NCBI RefSeq assembly: GCF_030362855.1
Contig: NZ_JAUCBP010000006.1
Span: 220,892-284,891 of the forward strand
From: Neoalteromonas arenosi
Lineage (GTDB): Bacteria > Pseudomonadota > Gammaproteobacteria > Enterobacterales > Alteromonadaceae
Reading direction: 5' to 3'
DNA length: 64,000 nt
Shown here: positions 9,228-18,121 of the stretch, in pieces
Layout of the letters: every line of letters begins with the position of its first letter
Numbering within the stretch: the first letter of the stretch is position 1
Position numbers and translations under genes: made by a program
Notes under the pieces: generated by a model
What the model saw: only the letters and a program-made list of their open reading frames with translations
The model's database searches: none
What the model was told of the DNA's origin: nothing

Positions 9228-10640
9228 ATGAATAGCGAAAGTGAATTATTGAAAACGAATATCCTTGAATACCTTGAGCAACACGAGCGTAAGAATCTAC
9301 TTCGTTTGTTGACTTGCGGTAGCGTAGACGATGGTAAGAGTACTCTGATTGGTCGTTTGCTGCATGACTCGAAAATGATTTATGAAGATCAGTTAGCGGC
9401 TATTACCCAAGATAGCAAGAAAGTGGGTACCACCGGCGAAAAGGTCGACTTGGCATTATTGGTTGACGGCCTTCAATCTGAGCGTGAACAGGGTATTACT
9501 ATTGACGTAGCCTATCGTTACTTCTCTACTGACAAGCGCAAATTTATCATTGCCGATACACCAGGACACGAACAATACACCCGTAACATGGTTACCGGTG
9601 CATCAACGTGTGATTTAGCTATTATCTTAGTAGACGCTCGCGGTGGTGTGAAAACCCAAACTCGTCGTCACTCATTCTTAGTGTCACTGTTAGGCATCAA
9701 ACACGTCGTTGTTGCGATCAACAAGATGGACTTGATGGACTACAGCGAAACTGTATTCAATGACATCAAGGCGGACTATTTGGAATTCGCTAAAGAGCTC
9801 AACATTCCGGATATTCAATTTGTGCCAATGTCGGCGTTAGAGGGCGATAACGTTGTAAATAAAAGTGAGAATACACCTTGGTATCAAGGTGACACGCTAA
9901 TGCATATTCTTGAAACCATCCAAATTGGTGAAGATGCCAACCACGATGATTTCCGCTTCCCAGTGCAATATGTAAATCGTCCAAACCTCAATTTCCGTGG
10001 TTTTGCCGGTACTGTCGTGTCTGGTGAAATAGCCCCAGGAGATAAGGTAACGACGTTGCCATCAGGCAAAACCTCGACTGTTGCTTCAATTGAGACATTT
10101 GAAGGCCAGCAAGATCGAGCCTTTACACCTCAAGCAGTTACTCTGACCCTTGCAGATGAAATTGATATCTCACGCGGCGACATGATTGTTAAATCTGACA
10201 ACCTGCCGCTACACAGCAGCCGCTTGAAAACCCACTTAGTATGGATGGCTGATGAACCGTTAATGCCGAATAAGCAATACAGCTTCAAGTTTGCTACTAA
10301 AACGGTAACCGGCAGTGTGTCGAATATTAACTATCAAATTGATGTTAATACAATGGAGCATAGCGAAGCTGTGCACTTAAATCTCAATGAAATTGCCGTT
10401 GTAGATGTGAAATTAACCCAGCCAGTAGCGTGCGACCCGTATACTAAAAATCGCAAAACAGGCGCATTCATCGTTATCGATCGCTTAACGAATGGTACCG
10501 TAGGTGCAGGTATGATCATCGAAGAGGGTCAAGCCGATAATGCGAGCGAGAACAACTATTCAGAATTTGAACTTGAATTCAATGCGTTAGTGCGCAAACA
10601 TTTCCCACACTGGAATGCAATTGATATCAGTCAAGGCTGA
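9228..10640 (+). CDS. cysN: Sulfate adenylyltransferase subunit 1, GTPase (CysN)
   Basis: 470 residues. The GTPase motifs are seen in order: G1 GSVDDGKST at 31-39, G3 [12 protein letters not shown] and G4 NKMD. The C-terminal half holds the beta-barrel domains of elongation-factor-like GTPases. It drives APS formation by CysD through GTP hydrolysis. There is no fused APS kinase domain, consistent with a separate cysC. It lies four bases after cysQ. In most gammaproteobacteria cysN directly follows cysD, so its position behind cysC and cysQ is unusual. Confidence 0.95.
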   Translation: MNSESELLKTNILEYLEQHERKNLLRLLTCGSVDDGKSTLIGRLLHDSKMIYEDQLAAITQDSKKVGTTGEKVDLALLVDGLQSEREQGITIDVAYRYFSTDKRKFIIADTPGHEQYTRNMVTGASTCDLAIILVDARGGVKTQTRRHSFLVSLLGIKHVVVAINKMDLMDYSETVFNDIKADYLEFAKELNIPDIQFVPMSALEGDNVVNKSENTPWYQGDTLMHILETIQIGEDANHDDFRFPVQYVNRPNLNFRGFAGTVVSGEIAPGDKVTTLPSGKTSTVASIETFEGQQDRAFTPQAVTLTLADEIDISRGDMIVKSDNLPLHSSRLKTHLVWMADEPLMPNKQYSFKFATKTVTGSVSNINYQIDVNTMEHSEAVHLNLNEIAVVDVKLTQPVACDPYTKNRKTGAFIVIDRLTNGTVGAGMIIEEGQADNASENNYSEFELEFNALVRKHFPHWNAIDISQG

Positions 10641-10652
10641 ATAAGAACATAA

Positions 10653-12377
10653 ATGGATATAAGCCAAATAATCGTACTAGCGATCTTCGCTAGTACGATT
10701 GCTGCGTTAATCTTTTCCAATCAACGCCCGTCGACAATTTTCGCTGGTGCGATGCTTGTACTACTTGTGAGTCAGGCTATCAACTTCTCGGAAATCCTCC
10801 TTAACCTTACTAACCAGGGCTTAGTAACCCTTGTGTTGCTTCTAATGGTTAGCAGCGCAGTAGACAAAACAGCCTTACTAAAGCGCGTAGGTCGAACGGT
10901 GATCACGGCAAAGTTCAGCAGCAGTTTTTGGCGCTTATTTGGTTTAACCTTTTTCTCTTCAGCGCTGCTAAACAATACTGCTATTGTTGCGAGTCTGATT
11001 GGTCCAGTTAAACAAAATCAATATCACCCACCGAGCCGATTGCTAATCCCGCTCTCCTATGCAGCTATTCTAGGTGGGACAGTAACACTCATTGGAACCT
11101 CTACTAATCTTATCGTCGATAGCTTTTTGATTGAGCATGGTCATGAGGGATTTAAGTTTTGGGATTTTACCTTATTTGGATTGGTTGCAGGCTTGAGTTG
11201 TGGCTTACTAATGTTTGCCCTCTCCCCTTTGTTGCCAGCCCTGGCAAGTCCCAAAGGTCAATTTAATGAGTACTTTATTGAGGCTGAAGTAGAAAGCGAT
11301 TCCGAGCTCGTCGGTAAAAGTGTAGAAGATAACCACCTGCGCAATTTACACGAATTATTTTTGGTCGAAATTATTCGCGATGGCAAACTTATAACACCAA
11401 TCAAACCTGAACTTGTCATCAATGCCGGCGATAAACTGATCTTCTCTGGAAATGTGACTAAAGTGGATAGTTTGTCACACATCAAAGGCCTCAGATTATT
11501 TGCAGAAGCGGATGGTCTGCTGCGTGAAAATTTAACGGAAGTTATCGTTTCCAATCGCGCCCAAATCATTGGGCAAACGCTGAAAAGAATCGGTTTTCGC
11601 GCCCTCTTTGATGCAGCCGTCGTAGCGATCCGACGCGACGGAGAGCGATTATCCGGCAAACTTGGTGAGATACCGCTGCAGGCCGGTGACTTTTTATTGC
11701 TGGCAACAGGGCCTGACTTCTACAAGCGCCACAATTTGGCAAAAAACTTTTTTATTCTTAATGAACAAAAAATCAATCGACCATTATCAAGCCGCAATGA
11801 ACTGATTACTATATTGGGCTTCTTAGTAACTATTGGCCTCGCTGCATTTGGTGTCGTGCCATTACCGATTGGGTTGTTGTTTTTTATCGCTACTCTGGTG
11901 TTATTCAAGGTCACTAGTAACAATGAAATTAAACGCAACCTACCGCTGAACCTGATTATTGTAATAGTCGGAGCGCTGAGTATGGCAACAGCATTAGAAA
12001 ACGTCGGTATCATCAAGCATTTCACCAATTTATTAGGACCTGTGTTGGCCGATTCCAATTGGGTTTTAGCACTTATAGCAGTATATGTGGTTACAGTATT
12101 GCTGACGGAATTTGTCACAAATAATGCTGCGGCAGCATTGATGTTCCCGTTTGCCTATGGTCTCGTCGACGCCATGCAAGCGCCACTAATGCCTTTTGCT
12201 CTAGCTGTTGCTTTTGCAGCATCAGCTAGCTTTATTTCGCCCTATGGCTATCAAACCAACCTTTTGGTCTACAATGCCACGCAATATCGATTTAAGCATT
12301 TCATAAGCATCGGTATCCCAATCTCGATAGTATATTCAAGTATTGTGATTAGCCTATTGAGTTGGGTGTATTTTTAA
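10653..12377 (+). CDS. SLC13/DASS family permease with two RCK_C domains, probable sulfate transporter
   Basis: 574 residues. Transmembrane segments occupy roughly 1-195 and 385-574. Between them is a soluble insert of about 180 residues with two TrkA-C (RCK_C) modules, seen as LVGKSVEDNHLRNLHELFLV followed by EIIRDGK, and IIGQTLKRIGFRALFDAAVV followed by AIRRDGE. The family segment GTSTNLIVDSF is a substrate-site hallmark of this superfamily. The operon position, 12 bases after cysN, points to sulfate as the substrate, and sodium is the likely coupling ion. The substrate is inferred from context only. A terminator follows directly. Confidence 0.85.
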   Translation: MDISQIIVLAIFASTIAALIFSNQRPSTIFAGAMLVLLVSQAINFSEILLNLTNQGLVTLVLLLMVSSAVDKTALLKRVGRTVITAKFSSSFWRLFGLTFFSSALLNNTAIVASLIGPVKQNQYHPPSRLLIPLSYAAILGGTVTLIGTSTNLIVDSFLIEHGHEGFKFWDFTLFGLVAGLSCGLLMFALSPLLPALASPKGQFNEYFIEAEVESDSELVGKSVEDNHLRNLHELFLVEIIRDGKLITPIKPELVINAGDKLIFSGNVTKVDSLSHIKGLRLFAEADGLLRENLTEVIVSNRAQIIGQTLKRIGFRALFDAAVVAIRRDGERLSGKLGEIPLQAGDFLLLATGPDFYKRHNLAKNFFILNEQKINRPLSSRNELITILGFLVTIGLAAFGVVPLPIGLLFFIATLVLFKVTSNNEIKRNLPLNLIIVIVGALSMATALENVGIIKHFTNLLGPVLADSNWVLALIAVYVVTVLLTEFVTNNAAAALMFPFAYGLVDAMQAPLMPFALAVAFAASASFISPYGYQTNLLVYNATQYRFKHFISIGIPISIVYSSIVISLLSWVYF

Positions 12378-12394
12378 AACCCAAAAGACAGCGA

Positions 12395-12424
12395 CAAAAA
12401 AGCCGGCTTTCGCCGGCTTTTTTA
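12395..12424 (+). terminator. Terminator of the cys operon
   Basis: A GC-rich stem AAAGCCGGC / GCCGGCTTT with a TTTC loop, flanked by A and T tracts. It lies between convergent genes and can serve both. Confidence 0.92.
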
Positions 12425-12449
12425 GATCCGAAGAATTCTCACGTCTGGT

Positions 12450-13643
12450 CTAACGAAATAACACTTTCTCGCGATTAAACCAAAAGATACTAAAGTATAT
12501 TAAACCTCCAGCTATGATTGCGGTAGAACCAAAGATTGGTAGCAACGCGAAATAGTCCATAGTCCCTTTGATCAGCTCTTTAATAGCAAGTGCAACATTG
12601 GTCAGCGGTACCCAAGCCCAACCGCCTTCGAGGTCAACGCCAGGTAACATGGCTAAAACTACGGGAATGATGACCACAAAGACTAATGGCGTCATATAAC
12701 CTTGAGCTTCCTTAAAACTGCGGGCATAAATCGACAAGCTCAAAAGCGCTGATGCGAAAATAGCGACAACAGGCACCAGCATCAAAAACATCAGTAAGAA
12801 GTCAAATAAACTGATTGCCGCCATAAAATCGACGACAACTTTAGCAGCCATCCCATGACTCAGTATTGTCCCCCAAACGGCCATACTCACGACAGTTATT
12901 AGCGCCGAGACTACCCCAGAGATTGCGATAGCAAAGAACTTGCCCATTACAATATTGTGTCGTTCGATGGGTGAAATTAATAGTGTTTCTAGCGTACCGC
13001 GCTCTTTTTCACCCGCCCCCAAGTCAGTCGCTGGCAACATTGCCCCTTGCAGGCACAAGATAAAAACGATGTAGGGCACAAAACCACCGGCTTTTTCACC
13101 CAGATCTTCACGCTGATCAGCGACATTAATTTTTTCTATCACGATGGGATTTAGTACGCCGCTGCGCTTGTCTGCGTCTACCCCTAATAGTTCGAACACC
13201 TGGGCTTGATTGTTTTCGGCAATGCTGTCTGTAACCTCTCTGATGCGACGTTCAACCATATTTAAGCCTGCATCATTAAAGTATACTTTTAATTCGATTT
13301 GCCCGCTTTCCAGTGGGTTATTACCATAGTTTACGGGAACTTCGATGACGAAGTCTGCACCACCTTGCTTGACCCACTCTGAAATATCTGTACCCGCTTC
13401 GATTTCTACGCGGTTTAGTAGCTCTTGCTCAGCTAGCGATTGGCTTAGTTGCGGCGCCCGCTCTGCGTTTAGGATAGCGAAGGTTAGTACCTCACTGCGC
13501 GCTTTTTCAACGGCTTGACCACCAAAATACATCGCAACACCAAATATTGCGGGAAATAATAGTAGCGGTAACGCAATCATAAAAAACAACGTTTTGCGGT
13601 CTCGCAAAAGCTCCTTTAACTCTTTCTGCATAACTAACCACAT
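12450..13643 (-). CDS. natB: ABC transporter permease, NatB/ABC-2 type
   Basis: 397 residues. One membrane helix near 20-40 is followed by a large extracytoplasmic domain to about residue 170 and then five or so helices, the ABC-2 exporter layout. The segment GAGEKERGTLETLLISP is a hallmark of the NatB-type Na+ efflux and related permeases. It pairs with the ATPase gene two bases upstream. The transported ion or compound cannot be deduced; sodium is a suggestion based on the family name only. Confidence 0.82.
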   Translation of the reverse strand: MWLVMQKELKELLRDRKTLFFMIALPLLLFPAIFGVAMYFGGQAVEKARSEVLTFAILNAERAPQLSQSLAEQELLNRVEIEAGTDISEWVKQGGADFVIEVPVNYGNNPLESGQIELKVYFNDAGLNMVERRIREVTDSIAENNQAQVFELLGVDADKRSGVLNPIVIEKINVADQREDLGEKAGGFVPYIVFILCLQGAMLPATDLGAGEKERGTLETLLISPIERHNIVMGKFFAIAISGVVSALITVVSMAVWGTILSHGMAAKVVVDFMAAISLFDFLLMFLMLVPVVAIFASALLSLSIYARSFKEAQGYMTPLVFVVIIPVVLAMLPGVDLEGGWAWVPLTNVALAIKELIKGTMDYFALLPIFGSTAIIAGGLIYFSIFWFNREKVLFR

Positions 13644-13645
13644 AA

Positions 13646-14425
13646 TTAAGCCTCCCGTGCAATAGTTGTTAGAAATGAATCACTCAAGGAAGTGTCAGAG
13701 AGGCCCTTGAAGGCCTCAATAGTATCGCTGAAGCGCGTTTCACCTTGGTCGATGACAGTGACCCGGTCGCACAACTCAGAAACTTCTTCCAAATGATGGG
13801 TTGAGAAAATTACCGGTACACCTTGCTTCTTCAAACCACGAATGAAATTCAATACCGTTTGTGCTGCCATGATGTCCAGGCCAGTAGTTGGCTCGTCCAA
13901 AATTACCACTTCCGGATTGTGCACCACCGCCCGGGCGATATTGGTTTTTTGCTTCATACCGGTGGAGAAATTCTCACTGCGTCTATCGAGATACTCATGC
14001 AGGTCGAGTAAATCGGCTAGCTCTTTAATTCGAGCTTCTATCGCTTCCTCTGCCATGCCGTGTAAGCGTCCAAAATAGGCGATATTCTCGCGCCCTGTTA
14101 AGCGCCCATATAAGCCAGTTGAGCCACTTAAAAAACCGAGTTTTTGGCGAGCAGCTAACGGTTTATCAATAACATCAACACCGTTTATCACTACGCTTCC
14201 TGCATCAGGTTGCAGCGCCGTCGACAACATGCGTAAGGTTGTCGTCTTACCCGCTCCATTAGGGCCCAATAAGCCCAGCACTTGTCCGTTGTTACATTGA
14301 AAACTTACGCTTTTAACACTGTGAAAAAAACGTCCTTTCAGTCGTGGGTCCTGCCGCTCTTGTTCGCTCAGCTTTTTGGGGTTCTCAATAACGAACTTCT
14401 TCGCCAATTGATTAACTTCTATCAT
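13646..14425 (-). CDS. natA: ABC transporter ATP-binding protein, NatA type
   Basis: 259 residues from ATG 14425 (MIEVNQLAKKF). The start is backed by AAGGA about eight bases upstream; a longer in-frame reading to 14623 has no homology and runs across the neighbouring promoter region. Walker A GLLGPNGAGKTTTLRML, ABC signature FSTGMKQKTNIARA and Walker B VVILDEPTTGLD are all present, followed by the switch His in FSTHHLEEV. The protein energises the NatB-like permease encoded two bases downstream. Confidence 0.9.
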   Translation of the reverse strand: MIEVNQLAKKFVIENPKKLSEQERQDPRLKGRFFHSVKSVSFQCNNGQVLGLLGPNGAGKTTTLRMLSTALQPDAGSVVINGVDVIDKPLAARQKLGFLSGSTGLYGRLTGRENIAYFGRLHGMAEEAIEARIKELADLLDLHEYLDRRSENFSTGMKQKTNIARAVVHNPEVVILDEPTTGLDIMAAQTVLNFIRGLKKQGVPVIFSTHHLEEVSELCDRVTVIDQGETRFSDTIEAFKGLSDTSLSDSFLTTIAREA

Positions 14426-14596
14426 TCCGTTGTCCTTGTATTTAGATGGAATAACTGTAATTGCCTTTGCTAAGGTAGTATTCGATCTTCTGAATTTATT
14501 ACAACTTTTTTTGCAAAGTTGTTTGCATCCTATAGTTTTGCTGATTACCTTTAGCCCACAATGATAAAAACCGACGGCAAAAAAGGACACGTCTAC

Positions 14597-15304
14597 ATGA
14601 GTCAAGTCACAAACCCAATCCAAGCCTGCAGTGAAATATTTTTTAAACCTAACGGCGTGTTTGCAGCGTTAAACGTTAAGCATAATTGGTCATGGATCCC
14701 TTTTATTTTAGTTATTACTGCGACGATTTTACCGGCGTATGTCTATTTTAACTTTGTCGACTTTGAGTGGTATCGCGAAATATTTATTAATGCTAATTAC
14801 GGTGATATTAGTCCTAACGAGCAAGAGAACTATCGCAATTCAATGACCATTGATACGATTTTGATGTTCACCATTGTAGGCACTATCGTTGGTTCGCTGT
14901 TTATCAATGCCATCTTAGCTGTTTATTTTAACTTGGTAACCAAGTCAGACGAGCAGAATACCAACGGATTTACCGATTGGTTTGGCTTCACATGGTGGAT
15001 CGCCATGCCTGGAATCATAAGTGCGATGATAGCATTGATAGTTGTTGCACTTGCCACAAACCATCAATTAGATCCCGTGTCATTAAGTCCGACATCGGCA
15101 GCATTCTTGTTCAACGTGAGTATGGAAAGTGAATGGTTTGGATGGGCACAAGGTGTCCGTATAGAAACTTTTTGGACCATTTATTTAGCCGCAGTAGGAA
15201 TTAGTCAATGGACCGGGATCCGTGGCAATAAGACCTATATTATCGCAGCAATACCCTATTTCCTTCTTTGGGGAATTTGGGGTTTAATTACCGCCATGAG
15301 CTAA
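14597..15304 (+). CDS. Yip1 domain-containing integral membrane protein
   Basis: 235 residues from ATG 14597 (MSQVTNPIQACSEIFFKPNG). AAGGA at 14583-14587 supports this start over an earlier ATG at 14561. The N-terminal amphipathic segment followed by about five transmembrane helices, and the phrase IFFKPNGVFAALNVKHNW, match bacterial YIP1-family proteins. Their function is unknown. It is divergent from the natAB operon, with 171 bases between the two starts. Confidence 0.75.
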   Translation: MSQVTNPIQACSEIFFKPNGVFAALNVKHNWSWIPFILVITATILPAYVYFNFVDFEWYREIFINANYGDISPNEQENYRNSMTIDTILMFTIVGTIVGSLFINAILAVYFNLVTKSDEQNTNGFTDWFGFTWWIAMPGIISAMIALIVVALATNHQLDPVSLSPTSAAFLFNVSMESEWFGWAQGVRIETFWTIYLAAVGISQWTGIRGNKTYIIAAIPYFLLWGIWGLITAMS

Positions 15305-15313
15305 ACGAGAGTG

Positions 15314-16135
15314 CTAATGTTTAGGCCGCCTAGGCGGCCTAAAGACTGAAACGTTAGCATAAAACTCTGGCGTTTGATTTTCTGCCCAGCCAGGTATCCC
15401 CAAAAGTGGTAGAGGTTTAAGGTTCTCTCGCACGTCAAATATAGCCGCTTTACTCAACTGCTGCTGCAACAAAGTGTCCAGCTCACGTTCAGTGCTATCG
15501 CTGGGAGCTCTCAGCGCGGTCCACTTAGCGGTTAACTGTAAAAATGGATTCAACAGCATTTCTAAATTGGCGTGACCAAATACCCATGGCTTTATGCCTA
15601 TCGACCAACGCTTACGCTGTTCATACAGAGCTTCTGTCCAGCGATGACAGGCCAAATCATCAAGAAGTTGTAATTCGCTATCTGAATGACACACTAACAC
15701 CAAGCCACATTCATCAAAGTGAGTAATGCGATTGCGCCTGGCAGTGCGTGGATTGACACCAAACTGATTGATATCCTCCATATGTAAGCGATTTAATACT
15801 CGCTTTGATTGTGGGAACTGCAGCCAAATCAGGCCGTTAAAGAAATCATGCCAGTTATTCGCTCGGGTTGGCACACAATCATCCTCGGCAATAATTTGCT
15901 CGTAGTAACGCGGGTCGTTGGCATATGAGCCCTGTTCAACAAACCGCGGTACAAAAGTGCAATCGCAATCGCTTACAAGCTGATTTAGCAATGCAGCAGT
16001 GCTCAATGACGCTGGATATTTATGGAGCTTATATTGAGCGTTTAAGGCGTGCAAATACGGGTGTCTAAGTGCCATTGTGGTAAAGTCAGCCCACGCGACA
16101 TTGTGATGAAAAACGGGTTTGGAGCTTGTTTGCAC
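15314..16135 (-). CDS. DUF3025 family protein
   Basis: About 273 residues from a GTG at 16135; a longer reading to ATG 16252 has an unlikely Cys/His-rich N-terminus and would overlap the promoter of the divergent gene. The core NNWHDFFNGLIWLQFPQSKR and the later FGHANLEMLLNPF are typical of DUF3025. The protein is soluble with no signal peptide. Function is unknown. Its last codons (RPPRRPKH) are written over a perfect palindrome at 15320-15343. The start is the least certain part of this call. Confidence 0.7.
   Translation of the reverse strand: MQTSSKPVFHHNVAWADFTTMALRHPYLHALNAQYKLHKYPASLSTAALLNQLVSDCDCTFVPRFVEQGSYANDPRYYEQIIAEDDCVPTRANNWHDFFNGLIWLQFPQSKRVLNRLHMEDINQFGVNPRTARRNRITHFDECGLVLVCHSDSELQLLDDLACHRWTEALYEQRKRWSIGIKPWVFGHANLEMLLNPFLQLTAKWTALRAPSDSTERELDTLLQQQLSKAAIFDVRENLKPLPLLGIPGWAENQTPEFYANVSVFRPPRRPKH
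15320..15343. terminator. 24-bp perfect palindrome between convergent genes
   Basis: The arms TTTAGGCCGCC and GGCGGCCTAAA face each other around TA. It begins 16 bases after the Yip1 gene and lies within the last codons of the DUF3025 gene. No T tract follows on either strand, so it is a candidate bidirectional terminator or mRNA 3' end stabiliser rather than a textbook terminator. Confidence 0.5.
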
Positions 16136-16254
16136 GGCGCAAATCTCTATACTGCAAAGTCGACAGAAAGGTCGACAGATATTGATATCGGGTTTCGCTG
16201 GCCTACTATGATGGGCCCTAGCATTACTCAGTATTCTAACGAAAAAAGACATAA

Positions 16255-17910
16255 ATGATGAAACTAAAAATAATTCCTATGTTGCTAACTGCCTCGGTTG
16301 TCATCGGTGGTTGTAGTCAGCAAAAACCAGAACCAGTCGAACAAACCGAGTCACCAATCGCGTCTAACTTCGACTCCGTCTATTCTGAGATTAGCAGTGA
16401 GAACTTAAAACAGCACACCAAAGTGTTATCTTCTGATGAGTTTGAAGGCCGCCTCCCGGCAACCGTCGGGGAAGAAAAAACACTCGAGTATTTGGTAAAT
16501 GCATTTACTGCCGCTGGACTTTCACCAGGCAATGGCGATAGTTTTTTACAACCGGTTGACCTGATTCAAATTACTGCTGATCCGAATATGGTTATGACAA
16601 TTGGCGACAATGAATTTGCCTACCAGCAAGATATGGTCGCTTCGTCAAAACGCGAGCAAGACAGCATATCACTGGAAAACTCTGAACTTGTATTTGTTGG
16701 TTATGGTGTTAATGCACCAGAGTACGAATGGAATGACTACGAAGGCTTGGATGTTGAAGGTAAGACAGTAGTAATTTTGATCAATGATCCCGGTTTTGAG
16801 AATCCAGAGTCGGGTAAGTTTCAAGGCACAACCATGACCTATTACGGTCGTTGGAGTTATAAATATGAAGAAGCCAGTCGACAAGGGGCTGCTGGTGCGC
16901 TCATCGTGCATGAAACCGCCCCAGCGTCATACGGCTGGTCAGTCGTTGCCAATAGCTGGTCAGGCCCTCAGTACGGTCTGCCTTCAGCCGATAATGGCGC
17001 TAGCCGAGTTGCCGTTGAAGGCTGGTTAACATTAGAAGCTGCGCAAAAAGTTTTTGCGGACGCAGGGTTGGACTTCGCTACAGAGAAAGCCAATGCCATG
17101 CAGGGGCCATACAATAAAGCGATGCCGATTGCAGCTAGTGTAACGGTTAACAACAGTATCGAACGCTCAGCGAGTTACAATGTATTCGCAACTTTGCCCG
17201 GTACCGAAGCGCCAGATGAGCACATCATCTATACTGCACATTGGGACCATTTAGGCAAAGATGAAAGCAAAGATGGCGATCAAATTTACAATGGCGCGCA
17301 TGACAACGCGACCGGGACTGCGGCCAGTATCGTTATGGCTGAAGCGTTTGCCAGCTTAAATGTGAGACCCAAGCGCTCTGTCAGCTTCCTAATTGTAACT
17401 GCGGAAGAGCAAGGCTTACTGGGCAGCAAATACTACGCAGAAAACCCAATCATTCCACTGGACAAAACGGTTGCGAATATCAATATGGACGCAATGAATG
17501 TGTTGGGCCGAACGAAAGATGTGTCCGTTATCGGTATGGGTAAATCTGAACTAGAAAATTATTTAGAAGCTGCTGCAACGCGCCAAGGTCGTGTTTTAAC
17601 TCAAGAGGGGCGCCCGGAGGCAGGTTACTATTACCGCTCTGATCACTTCAGCTTCGCGAAACTAGGTGTTCCTGCACTTTACGCTAAAGGCGGTGACCAA
17701 CCGATTGATGAAGCAACTGCTGAATATCGCAAAAGAACAAGCCTGATAGTTACCGGTTGTTACCATCAGGTTTGTGACCAATTCCGTGATAGTTGGGATT
17801 TCGGTGGTATTGAAGAAGACACACAGTTGTTATTCGATGTTGGTTTCAATATCGCCAATGCTGATAGCTGGCCAGCGTGGAACCCGACTAGCGAATTCCA
17901 ACGCCCATAA
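16255..17910 (+). CDS. M28 family zinc aminopeptidase, lipoprotein
   Basis: 551 residues. The signal peptide ends in lipobox VIGGC with Cys20. A PA (protease-associated) insert lies roughly at 130-300. The M28 metal ligands are visible: His329 in AHWDHLG, Asp350 in GAHDNATG, Glu384/Glu385 in TAEEQG, Asp412 in NMDAMN and His464 in RSDHFSF. All expected residues are present, so an active di-zinc exopeptidase on the envelope is likely. ATG 16255 is followed by another ATG at 16258; either may be used. A strong terminator follows. It probably supplies amino acids from peptides, but the substrate is unknown. Confidence 0.9.
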   Translation: MMKLKIIPMLLTASVVIGGCSQQKPEPVEQTESPIASNFDSVYSEISSENLKQHTKVLSSDEFEGRLPATVGEEKTLEYLVNAFTAAGLSPGNGDSFLQPVDLIQITADPNMVMTIGDNEFAYQQDMVASSKREQDSISLENSELVFVGYGVNAPEYEWNDYEGLDVEGKTVVILINDPGFENPESGKFQGTTMTYYGRWSYKYEEASRQGAAGALIVHETAPASYGWSVVANSWSGPQYGLPSADNGASRVAVEGWLTLEAAQKVFADAGLDFATEKANAMQGPYNKAMPIAASVTVNNSIERSASYNVFATLPGTEAPDEHIIYTAHWDHLGKDESKDGDQIYNGAHDNATGTAASIVMAEAFASLNVRPKRSVSFLIVTAEEQGLLGSKYYAENPIIPLDKTVANINMDAMNVLGRTKDVSVIGMGKSELENYLEAAATRQGRVLTQEGRPEAGYYYRSDHFSFAKLGVPALYAKGGDQPIDEATAEYRKRTSLIVTGCYHQVCDQFRDSWDFGGIEEDTQLLFDVGFNIANADSWPAWNPTSEFQRP

Positions 17911-17925
17911 TTAGTTGGATTATGA

Positions 17926-17966
17926 CAAAAAGCGCCAATTTGTTACCAAATTGGCGCTTTTTTTTA
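17926..17966 (+). terminator. Terminator after the M28 peptidase gene
   Basis: A long stem AAAGCGCCAATTTG / CAAATTGGCGCTTT with a TTAC loop and a run of nine T residues. Confidence 0.93.
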
Positions 17967-18121
17967 GATTCCTCGAAATACCACTTGCAATTTCTTCTCA
18001 CAATGGCAAATTCCAAGGGTGCACAAAAAAAACAACAATGCACAGTTAGGTACCGCAAGTCCCCTATCTTGGGCCTCGACAGAAATCCCGACAAATTAAA
18101 CCAACAGAGAGAACGCATTAT

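Noticed and set aside
14426-14623. N-terminal extension of the NatA-type ATPase
   Set aside because: The ABC domain starts at MIEVNQLAKKF with a good ribosome site at 14425; the extension crosses the divergent promoter region.
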